7,391 bases of DNA, taken from contig CAYXOX010000150.1 in assembly GCA_964466745.1 (NCBI GenBank), positions 1 through 7,391 of the forward strand. The letters run 5' to 3'. Of the stretch, positions 1 through 5,464 are shown one piece after another. The notes beneath the pieces are model-generated. The model had not been told where the DNA came from, did not search any database, and was given only the letters and a program-made list of their open reading frames with translations. The translations under genes were made by a program, and so were the position numbers. Origin of the DNA: CAYXOX01 sp964466745 (GTDB taxonomy: Bacteria; Pseudomonadota; Alphaproteobacteria; Rhodobacterales; Rhodobacteraceae). The first letter of the stretch is position 1. Each line of letters opens with the position of its first letter.

Positions 1-198
1 CGGCTCCGGATCGCGGGGCGGGTCGGGGTCGGGCTCGGGCGCCGGGCCGGGCGCGGCGAGGCTCCCGGGGCCGCCCGGGCCTGATGTCTGCGCCGCGGCT
101 CCGGCCGCGGCGCCCAGCGCCAGAACCAGGGCGAGCGCGAGGCCCGCGCCGCGGGCGACGCCGCTCAGGCTATTCGGAAGGCTCCAGGCTTTCGACAA
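1..198 (-). CDS. Secreted protein, N-terminal part only (signal peptide plus Pro/Asp/Glu-rich linker)
   Basis: The gene runs leftward off the window edge; 66 codons are visible. No ATG or GTG fits. The frame opens at a TTG (198-196) with a strong Shine-Dalgarno GGAGGGG at 212-206, 7 nt upstream. The N-terminus is MSKAWSLPNSLSGVARGAG, then a hydrophobic Ala/Leu/Val run (about residues 19-33) and an Ala-Gly-Ala-Ala-Ala-Gln stretch. This is a typical Sec signal peptide, with likely signal peptidase I cleavage after the Ala-Ala-Ala at 34-36. Residues 38-66 are Gly/Pro-rich and then Pro/Asp/Glu-rich, as in a flexible linker ahead of a folded domain. The start lies inside the anti-sigma gene (29-nt overlap), so translation is probably coupled to it. 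The catalytic part is not visible. A secreted subtilase (S8) would fit the neighbouring propeptide-like anti-sigma domain, but that is inference. Other secreted or surface proteins remain possible. Confidence 0.7.
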   Translation of the reverse strand, partial: MSKAWSLPNSLSGVARGAGLALALVLALGAAAGAAAQTSGPGGPGSLAAPGPAPEPDPDPPRDPEP

Positions 199-772
199 TC
201 TCCGACCCCTCCAGCACCGAGCGCAGCGCCGTCAGCCCTTCGGGTTGGGCCGGGGCCACCGTGTAACGACCGAGCGCCGAGGGGCCGCCCACGATCTCGG
301 CATCCGCCGAAAGCAGGAGCGCGCGGATCTCGGCCTCCGTCGCACGTTCCGAGAATGCCACGGTGAGCCCGGCCGCGCCAGCATCGCCGCCGGCAAGGCC
401 GAAGCCCGGCGCTTCACCGCGCAGCAGCAGGGCCGACTGACCGATGAAGAGCGCGAGCGCGACGGCCGCGGCGATCTGCCAGATCCGCAGCCGCCCGGAG
501 CCGCCGCGCGCCTGCGGGGGAGCGGATACCGCCGTGGCCGCCTCTTCCCGCCCGATCTCGCGCATCAGCCGCGCCAGGCCGAACTCTCCCGGCCCGGGCT
601 CGGCATCCTCGGCCTGCAGCGTGCCGCGGATCGCCACCAGCGCGGCCAGTTCCGCGCGCAGGCCAGCGTCGTCAGCAAGCGCGGCATCCACCTCGGCCCG
701 TTCCGCGCCGTCGAGCGTGCCGTTGGCGTGGAACGGAAGCAGGGCGGCGATCTCGTCGCGCGTCAGGCTCAT
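170..772 (-). CDS. Transmembrane anti-sigma factor with a subtilase-propeptide-like outer domain
   Basis: 200 aa. It probably holds the adjacent ECF sigma factor inactive at the inner membrane. The cytoplasmic part (about 1-95) begins with a short helical module, residues 6-50, containing LLPFHANGTL and an acidic Ala-rich helix. This resembles the anti-sigma/zf-HC2 N-terminus, but the whole protein has no cysteine, so the zinc site is absent. One hydrophobic helix at about 97-117 (IWQIAAAVALALFIGQSALLL region) anchors it, leaving residues 118-200 in the periplasm. From about 136 the pattern is a strand (LTVAFS), a helix (ATEAEIRALL), two strands around GGPSALGRYTV, a helix (LTALRSVLE) and a final strand EIVESLEPSE. 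This closely resembles the propeptide/inhibitor fold of subtilases. The start ATG (772-770) overlaps the sigma stop as ATGA and follows a GGGGGAGGGGG purine run. The family call is firm; the sensing role is inference. Confidence 0.85.
   Translation of the reverse strand: MSLTRDEIAALLPFHANGTLDGAERAEVDAALADDAGLRAELAALVAIRGTLQAEDAEPGPGEFGLARLMREIGREEAATAVSAPPQARGGSGRLRIWQIAAAVALALFIGQSALLLRGEAPGFGLAGGDAGAAGLTVAFSERATEAEIRALLLSADAEIVGGPSALGRYTVAPAQPEGLTALRSVLEGSEIVESLEPSE
206..212 (-). promoter_or_regulatory. Shine-Dalgarno site supporting the TTG start of the secreted protein
   Basis: On the minus strand GGAGGGG lies 7 nt before TTG, inside the end of the anti-sigma coding sequence. It is the main reason for choosing TTG at 198 as the start. 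With the 29-nt overlap it suggests that ribosomes finishing the anti-sigma factor re-initiate here. Confidence 0.55.
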
Positions 773-1320
773 CGGGCCCCCTCCCCCATGCGCCCCGAAA
801 GACAGGCGAGCAGGGCGCGCTTGGCGTGAAAGATGCGGCTCTTGATGGTGCCTTCGGGCACCTCGGCCACCGCGGCGATCTCGCCGTAGCTCATGTCTTC
901 GTAGAAGGCGAGCGAGACGGCCAGCCGCTGCTCGCCCGACAGCTCGTCGAGGCAGTGGCGCAGGTGCTCCGCCTGCTGGCCGGCGGCGAGGCAGGCCTCG
1001 GCATCGGGCGCGTCGTCGGCGCCGTCGGGGATCTCGCCCGGATAGTCGAGGCGACCCCGCTTGCGCAGCGCGTCCACGGTCTTGCGATAGGCGATGCCGA
1101 AAACCCAGGTCTGCACCTTGGAACGTCCTTCGAATGATCCGGCCTTGCGCCAGATGTCCATGAATGTCTCGTGGAGTATGTCGGCCGCTTCGTGCGGATC
1201 GTTCAATCGCGAGCGGATGAATCTGAAAACGGGGCGTTCCATCTCGCGGTAGAAGGCCGCGAAGGCCGCCCTGTCGCCCTCCGCGATGCGGCCGAGAAGA
1301 ATGGCAAGATCGCTGGTCAT
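769..1320 (-). CDS. ECF-type RNA polymerase sigma factor
   Basis: 183 aa, the usual length for an extracytoplasmic function sigma factor. It directs core RNA polymerase to a small envelope or stress regulon. Region 2 spans about 18-90: AFAAFYREMERPVFRFIRSR, then ADILHETFMDIWRKAGSFEG and the -10 recognition segment VQTWVFGIAYRKTVDALRKR. A short acidic linker (about 95-112) contains no extra domain. Region 4 spans about 120-175, with the LSGEQRLAVSLAFYEDMSYGEIA helix and the helix-turn-helix VPEGTIKSRIFHAKRAL. Its stop overlaps the start of the anti-sigma gene by 4 bp, so the two are coupled and made in near-equal amounts, as is usual for such pairs. It diverges from holB across 194 bp. The ribosome binding site (GGGAACGG) is weak. 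The exact ECF group cannot be assigned from reading alone. Confidence 0.93.
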   Translation of the reverse strand: MTSDLAILLGRIAEGDRAAFAAFYREMERPVFRFIRSRLNDPHEAADILHETFMDIWRKAGSFEGRSKVQTWVFGIAYRKTVDALRKRGRLDYPGEIPDGADDAPDAEACLAAGQQAEHLRHCLDELSGEQRLAVSLAFYEDMSYGEIAAVAEVPEGTIKSRIFHAKRALLACLSGRMGEGAR

Positions 1321-1346
1321 CGGCGCCGTTCCCGCTTTGGGCGAGC

Positions 1347-1355
1347 GGTATCACA
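1347..1355 (-). promoter_or_regulatory. Possible extended -10 element for the sigma/anti-sigma operon
   Basis: The minus strand reads TGTGATACC here, 27 bp before the sigma ATG. The TGn-GATAcc form matches the extended -10 proposed for pdhA in this window. No convincing -35 lies 16-18 bp upstream. I also found no ECF-style GGAAC/CGTT pair at 16-17 bp, so autoregulation by the encoded sigma factor is not visible. Confidence 0.22.
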
Positions 1356-1432
1356 TCGTGCGCGCCGCCAGAAGCGCCGGCGTGAAAGGAACGCTTGCGA
1401 GGCGTTGCGCACCTTCGGGCACCCGCCGGCCC

Positions 1433-1461
1433 TTGGCCCTGCCGGCCGCGCCTGCCAGACT
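1433..1461 (+). promoter_or_regulatory. Possible housekeeping promoter for holB
   Basis: TTGGCC (1433-1438) and CAGACT (1456-1461) are 17 bp apart, and TGC directly precedes the -10 as an extended -10 motif. Transcription would start near 1468, about 47 nt before the holB ATG. The match to consensus is partial (3 of 6 at the -10). It lies in the 194-bp divergent region between sigma factor and holB, in which I see no gene. Confidence 0.35.
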
Positions 1462-1514
1462 GGCGGCGATGTGCGCCGGAACCCGCCGCACCCTGCCCCG
1501 CCGGAGACCTGCCG

Positions 1515-2681
1515 ATGAGCGAGACAGCCCCTCCCGAGCCCGACCGGCGCGAGGGCGTGCCCCATCCGAGGGACGCCCTGCACCTGTTCGGCCAGGAAGA
1601 GGCCGAGGAAGAAGCCGCCCGCGCCCTTGCCGGCGCCAGGATGCACCATGCCTGGCTCCTCACCGGACCAGAGGGCGTGGGCAAGGCCACCTTCGCATGG
1701 CGCTTCGCGGCCGCGATTCTCTCGGCACCGCACGGCGAGGCACAGGCGGGCCTGTTCGCGCCGGCCGAAGCCGGTGCAGGCGACACGCCTGCAGCGGCGG
1801 CCCGGCTCGAAATCGATCCCGAGGGGCCGCTGGCCCGGCGTATCCGGGCCGGCGCCGAACCGCGGCTGTTCTGCCTGCGCCGAGGATGGGACGAGAAGGC
1901 GAAGCGTCACCGCGCCGAGATCACCGTGGACGAGGTCCGCAAGCTCAAGGGCTTCTTCGGGCTCTCGGCGGCGGACGGCGGCCGCCGCGTGGTGATCGTC
2001 GACCCCGCCGACGCGCTCAACCGCAACGCCGCGAACGCGCTTCTCAAGCTCCTCGAGGAGCCCCCCGCGGGGGCGGTGTTGCTCCTCGTCTCGCACCAGC
2101 CGGGACGGCTCCTGCCCACCATCCGTTCGCGCTGCCGCACCCTGAGGTTCGCACCGCTCGCGCCGGGCGGGCTTGCCGCGGCGCTCGCCCAGGCCGGCAT
2201 CGACCTGCCCGGGGAGCCGGGGGCACTCGATGCGCTGGCGGCGCTGGGGGAAGGGTCCGCCGGTCGCGCCGCGGGCCTGCTGGCGCTCGATGGCCTCGAG
2301 ATCTACGCCGGGCTGACCCGCCTTCTTGCGTCCCTGCCCGAACTGGACAGGCCCGCCGCCATCGCGCTGGCCGAAAGCGTGGCGGGCCGCGGCGCCGAGG
2401 CCCGGCTCGATCTACTCGTCGCGCTCATCGAGCTATGGCTCGCCCGGGTTGCGCGCACGGGGCTCGCCGGCCCTCCGTCGCCCGAGGCCGCTGCCGGCGA
2501 GGCCGCGCTCGCCGCGCGCCTCTGCCCCGATGCCTTCGCCGCGCGCGCCTGGGCCGATCACGCGGCAACGGCGCTGGCGCGGCTGCGCCACGGGCGGGCC
2601 GTCAACCTTGACCCTTCCGCCCTCATCCTCGATACGCTGCTCGCGACACAAGCGACGGCGGCGCGCCTCGCCGCCGCGTAA
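1515..2681 (+). CDS. holB: DNA polymerase III subunit delta'
   Basis: 388 aa. The delta' subunit is part of the clamp loader, which opens and loads the beta sliding clamp at primed sites during replication. The AAA+ core starts at about residue 20 (HLFGQEEAEE). The Walker-A-like loop GPEGVGKAT lies at 51-59. IVDPADALNRNAANALLKLL with EEPP (161-184) is the classic Walker-B/sensor region of delta' and gamma/tau. IRSRC (203-207) carries the conserved Ser-Arg-Cys finger motif. The C-terminal helical collar follows (about 215-388). The four-Cys zinc module of the E. coli protein is not evident; residues 70-115 form an Ala/Gly-rich insert instead. I chose ATG 1515 (MSETAPPEPD) because GGAGA lies 7 nt upstream. 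An in-frame start at 1395 would add 40 low-complexity residues. The gene heads a tight operon whose order, holB then a TatD hydrolase, matches E. coli holB-ycfH. The usual upstream tmk is missing. Confidence 0.94.
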   Translation: MSETAPPEPDRREGVPHPRDALHLFGQEEAEEEAARALAGARMHHAWLLTGPEGVGKATFAWRFAAAILSAPHGEAQAGLFAPAEAGAGDTPAAAARLEIDPEGPLARRIRAGAEPRLFCLRRGWDEKAKRHRAEITVDEVRKLKGFFGLSAADGGRRVVIVDPADALNRNAANALLKLLEEPPAGAVLLLVSHQPGRLLPTIRSRCRTLRFAPLAPGGLAAALAQAGIDLPGEPGALDALAALGEGSAGRAAGLLALDGLEIYAGLTRLLASLPELDRPAAIALAESVAGRGAEARLDLLVALIELWLARVARTGLAGPPSPEAAAGEAALAARLCPDAFAARAWADHAATALARLRHGRAVNLDPSALILDTLLATQATAARLAAA

Positions 2682-2691
2682 GGCGATCCTC

Positions 2692-3522
2692 TTGAGCACA
2701 AAATCACACTCCCTGGGCTCCGGCCCGCCCCCCCTGACCGACAGTCACTGCCACCTCGACTTTCCCGATTTCGAGGGGCGCACCGGCGAGATCGTGGAGC
2801 GTGCCGCCGAAGCCGGGGTGCACCGGATGGTCACCATCTGCACCCGGCTGGCCGCCGAGCCCGCGGTGCGCGCCATCGCCGAGGCGCACGCCCCCGTCTT
2901 CTACGCCGCGGGAACGCATCCCATGAGCGTGGCCGACACCCCGATGGCGCGGGTCGAAGAGCTGCTCGCCATCGCGGAGCACCCAAAGATGGTCGCCATC
3001 GGGGAAACCGGGCTCGACTACCACTACACCGCCGAAAGCGCGGCCCTGCAGCAGGAAAGCCTGCGCATCCACATCGAGGCGGCGCGCCGCGCGGGCCTGC
3101 CACTGGTGATCCACGCCCGCGACGCCGACGAGGACATGGCGCGCATTCTCGCCGAGGAGCACCGCGCCGGGCCCTATGCCTGCGTGATGCACTGCTTTTC
3201 CTCGGGTCGCGCCTTGGCCGAGGCGGCGCTCGACCTCGGCTTCTACCTCTCGATGTCGGGCATCGCGGCCTTCCCCCGCTCGCAGGAGCTGCGCGCGATC
3301 TTCGCCGACGCGCCGCTCGACCGGGTGCTGGTGGAAACCGACGCGCCCTACCTCGCGCCGCCCCCGCACCGGGGCAAGCGCAACGAGCCCGCCTTCGTGG
3401 CCCACACCGCCGCCGTGGGCGCCGAGGTGTTCGGGATCGATCCCGCCGCCTTCGCCGCCGCGACCGAGCGGAACTTCGAGCGGCTCTTCGCCAAGGCTGC
3501 CGCCTGGAGCCCGGCCCGGTGA
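2692..3522 (+). CDS. TatD family metal-dependent hydrolase (YcfH-like)
   Basis: 276 aa, the usual size. TatD proteins are cytoplasmic TIM-barrel metallohydrolases with DNase activity, reported to act as 3'-5' exonucleases or D-aminoacyl-tRNA deacylases depending on the member. All metal ligands of the family are visible: DSHCHLDF (His19, His21), GTHP (His76), AIGETGLDYH (Glu105), VIHAR (His141), MHCFS (His167) and VETDAPYLAP (Asp217). No ATG is available upstream of the first metal motif. TTG at 2692 is the only reasonable start: TAAGG, overlapping the holB stop, serves as ribosome binding site about 8 nt upstream, and the start sits 10 nt after holB. Position next to holB suggests the YcfH subgroup. 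The stop overlaps the next start as GTGA. The family is certain; the exact substrate is not. Confidence 0.93.
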   Translation: MSTKSHSLGSGPPPLTDSHCHLDFPDFEGRTGEIVERAAEAGVHRMVTICTRLAAEPAVRAIAEAHAPVFYAAGTHPMSVADTPMARVEELLAIAEHPKMVAIGETGLDYHYTAESAALQQESLRIHIEAARRAGLPLVIHARDADEDMARILAEEHRAGPYACVMHCFSSGRALAEAALDLGFYLSMSGIAAFPRSQELRAIFADAPLDRVLVETDAPYLAPPPHRGKRNEPAFVAHTAAVGAEVFGIDPAAFAAATERNFERLFAKAAAWSPAR

Positions 3523-4454
3523 GCGCCGGCCTTCGCTTCACGATCCTCGGCTGCGGCTCCTCGGGCGGCGTGCCGCGCCTCGGCGGGATCTGGGGCGAGT
3601 GCGACCCGCAGAACCCGCGCAACCGGCGCCGCCGGTGCTCGATGCTGATCGAGCGCGAAACCGAAGCGGGCACCACGCGCGTGCTGATCGACACCGGGCC
3701 CGACATGCGCGCGCAGCTTCTCGACGCAGGCGTGGGTACGCTCGACGCGGTGGTCTACACACATGCCCATGCCGATCACGTCCACGGCCTCGACGATCTG
3801 CGCCAGATCGTGTTCAACAACCGCAGCCGACTGCCTGTCTGGGCCGATGCGCCGACGAGGAGCGATCTGCTCGAGCGGTTCGGATACGCCTTCATCCAGC
3901 CCGAAGGCTCGGCATACCCGCCTATCCTGGAGATGAACCTGATCGAGGGGCCGGTGCGGATCACTGGCGATGGCGGCCCCGTCACGCTGCGGCCGTTCCT
4001 CGTCAATCACGGGCGGATCGACGCGCTGGGCTTCAGGATCGGCGATCTCGCCTACCTGCCCGATGCCGCCGAGATCTACGAGGAAAGCTGGGAGGCCCTG
4101 GCCGGCCTCGATTGCTGGGTGGTCGACGCGCTGCGCCGCAAACCCCACCCGACCCATGCCCATCTCGAGAGGACGCTCGAATGGATCGCGCGCGCCCGGC
4201 CGCGGCGCGCCGTGCTCACCAACATGCACGTCGAGGTCGACCCGCAGCCCGAGGCCGAGTGCCCGCCCGGCTTCGCGTTCGCCGACCCCCCGCCGCCCGA
4301 CGCCGACCCGATGCCCGAGGTGCTGCCCGACATCGAGGACGCGACNNNNNNNNNNAACATGCATGTCGATCTCGACTACGCCACGCTCGAGGCCGAGACC
4401 CCGCCCCACGTCACCCCCGCGTTCGACGGGATGACGCTGACCTACGCCGTCTGA
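3519..4454 (+). CDS. MBL-fold metallo-hydrolase, PhnP-like, interrupted by an assembly gap
   Basis: 311 codons as written. Members are two-metal phosphodiesterases; PhnP itself opens 5-phosphoribosyl 1,2-cyclic phosphate. No phn genes are seen here, so the substrate is unknown. The N-terminus FTILGCGSSGGVPRLGG is diagnostic of this subgroup. GECDPQNPRNRRRRCSMLIE, LIDTGPDMR and the metal motif THAHADHVHGLDD (His82, His84, Asp86, His87) follow. VNHG (His164), YLPDAAEI (Asp182) and HPTHAHL (213-215 His pair) complete the site. The conserved AVLTNMH motif occurs at 231-237, but NMHVDLDYATLEAETPPHV recurs from residue 280 after about 40 Pro/Asp-rich residues and ten Ns. Without this extra block the protein would be about 266 aa, close to what I expect for the family. 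The start is GTG, overlapping the TatD stop by 4 bp. Ten Ns keep the frame, but the true sequence across 4242-4355 is uncertain. Confidence 0.88.
   Translation: MSAGLRFTILGCGSSGGVPRLGGIWGECDPQNPRNRRRRCSMLIERETEAGTTRVLIDTGPDMRAQLLDAGVGTLDAVVYTHAHADHVHGLDDLRQIVFNNRSRLPVWADAPTRSDLLERFGYAFIQPEGSAYPPILEMNLIEGPVRITGDGGPVTLRPFLVNHGRIDALGFRIGDLAYLPDAAEIYEESWEALAGLDCWVVDALRRKPHPTHAHLERTLEWIARARPRRAVLTNMHVEVDPQPEAECPPGFAFADPPPPDADPMPEVLPDIEDAXXXXNMHVDLDYATLEAETPPHVTPAFDGMTLTYAV
4221..4406 (+). repeat. Diverged direct duplication inside the MBL gene
   Basis: The 21-mer starting AACATGCA at 4221-4241 recurs at 4356-4376 with 18 of 21 bases identical. GAGGCCGAG recurs downstream (4251-4259 and 4389-4397), shifted by 3 nt, followed by similar CCGCCC stretches. 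The two copies encode NMHVEVD...EAECPPGF and NMHVDLD...EAETPPHV. The copies are 135 bp apart counting the Ns. Only the second continues into the normal family C-terminus. Confidence 0.7.
4346..4355. other. Assembly gap of ten Ns
   Basis: Ten undefined bases lie within the MBL-hydrolase gene. Exactly ten Ns is a common scaffolder placeholder, so the true gap length is probably unknown. The reading frame happens to be kept across it. Confidence 0.97.
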
Positions 4455-4457
4455 CCG

Positions 4458-5387
4458 GTGAGCGCGCTCCTGCAGGTCGTGCTGCCGGTCTTCCTGGTGA
4501 TCGGGTTCGGCTATCTCGCGGCCTGGCGCGGGCTCTTCACCGAGGCCGCGGTGGATGGGCTGACGCGCTTCGCGCAGACCTTCGCGATCCCCTGCCTGCT
4601 GTTCCAGGCCATGGCCAGGCTCGATCTGTCGGCCGATTTCGACGCGGCGCTGCTCGCCAGCTTCTATACCGGCGCTGGCGCCGGGTTCCTGCTGGGCTTC
4701 TTCGGGGCGCGCCTGCTTTTCGGCCGTCCGTGGGAGGATTGCGTCGCTATCGGATTCTGCTGCCTGTTTTCCAACTCGGTGCTGCTGGGCCTGCCGATCA
4801 CCGAGCGCGCATACGGCAGCGGGGCGCTGGCCGGGAACTACGCCATCATCGCGCTGCATTCGCTGTTCTGCTACGGCATCGGGATCACCGCGATGGAGCT
4901 GCTGCGCTCGCGCGGGGCGCCGCTGCGCCACCTGCCGGGCCGCGTGCTCGGCGGGCTTCTGCGCAACGCGCTCATCATCGGCATCCTCGCCGGCCTCGCG
5001 GTGAACCTCTCCGGGCTGCCGTTGCCGGGCGTGCTGATGGAGGGGGTGCGCCTGATGGCCCTCGCCGCCCTGCCCGCGGCACTCTTCGGCCTCGGCGGCG
5101 TGCTCTACCGCTACCGGCCCGAGGGCGACCTGCGCACCATCGCCTATGTCTGCGCCGTGTCGCTGGTGGCGCACCCGGCGATCACATTCGTCATCGGCAG
5201 GTCCGCGGGGCTCGAGGATGCCGGCCTGCGCTCGGCGGTGATGACAGCGGCCATGGCGCCGGGGGTGAACACCTACCTCTTCGCCAACGCCTACGGGCGG
5301 GCCCGCCGCGTGGCAGCCTCATCGGTGCTGATCGGCACTGCGGTTACGGTGGTCACCGCCAGCCTCTGGATTCTCGCGCTGCCCTGA
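4458..5387 (+). CDS. AEC family transporter (auxin efflux carrier/malate permease type)
   Basis: 309 aa integral inner-membrane protein, a normal size for the AEC family, which exports or exchanges organic acids such as malate. It is hydrophobic throughout, with about ten predicted membrane segments, starting with LLQVVLPVFLVIGFGYLAA (4-22). The first half has FAIPCLLFQAMARLDL and the helix with FSNSVLLGLPITERAYG (104-120), typical of AEC proteins with a Gly-Pro-flexible crossover. The second half repeats the fold, with GLLRNALIIGILAGL, the Ala-rich helix around ALAALPAALFGLGG, and MTAAMAPGVNTYLFANAYG (262-280) near the end. The start GTG at 4458 lies only 3 nt after the MBL stop and lacks a clear ribosome binding site, so translational coupling is likely. 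The substrate cannot be read from the sequence. It looks like the last gene of the holB operon, because a promoter and a strong ribosome binding site follow for the next gene. Confidence 0.9.
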   Translation: MSALLQVVLPVFLVIGFGYLAAWRGLFTEAAVDGLTRFAQTFAIPCLLFQAMARLDLSADFDAALLASFYTGAGAGFLLGFFGARLLFGRPWEDCVAIGFCCLFSNSVLLGLPITERAYGSGALAGNYAIIALHSLFCYGIGITAMELLRSRGAPLRHLPGRVLGGLLRNALIIGILAGLAVNLSGLPLPGVLMEGVRLMALAALPAALFGLGGVLYRYRPEGDLRTIAYVCAVSLVAHPAITFVIGRSAGLEDAGLRSAVMTAAMAPGVNTYLFANAYGRARRVAASSVLIGTAVTVVTASLWILALP

Positions 5388-5403
5388 CCGCCCGCCCGCG
5401 AGG

Positions 5404-5432
5404 TTGCCTTGGCGCGCCGCAGCCCCTAGCCA
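5404..5432 (+). promoter_or_regulatory. Possible promoter for the aldolase gene
   Basis: TTGCCT (5404-5409) and TAGCCA (5427-5432) are 17 bp apart in the 77-bp gap after the permease gene. The -35 has the TTG core common in Rhodobacterales promoters, but the -10 is weak. Transcription would start near 5439, about 26 nt before ATG. Confidence 0.33.
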
Positions 5433-5464
5433 TGGGGCAACGGAGCAAACCGCAGGAGCGCGCG

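Noticed and set aside
1388..1406. GGAAC and CGTT pair resembling an ECF promoter
   Set aside because: The spacer is only about 10 bp, whereas ECF promoters need about 16-17 bp. It also points towards holB, not the sigma operon.
1395..1514. Longer N-terminus for holB starting at 1395
   Set aside because: The extra 40 residues are Pro/Arg-rich and unlike delta'. The ATG at 1515 has a good GGAGA site, and the proposed promoter lies inside the extension.
773..1786. Extension of the anti-sigma frame far upstream through the sigma gene and into the start of holB on the opposite strand
   Set aside because: The part before 772 is a shadow of the sigma gene in another frame. The ATG at 772, with its ribosome binding site and ATGA overlap, is the real start.
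1286..2611. 441-codon plus-strand frame overlapping holB
   Set aside because: It is extremely Arg/Pro/Gly-rich and out of frame with holB, whose motifs are clear. It is a coding shadow.
3348..5174. 608-codon open frame on the minus strand opposite the MBL and permease genes
   Set aside because: It is antisense to two well-supported genes and runs through the N gap. Its Arg/His/Gly/Gln-rich composition is typical of GC-rich shadow frames, with no recognisable domain.
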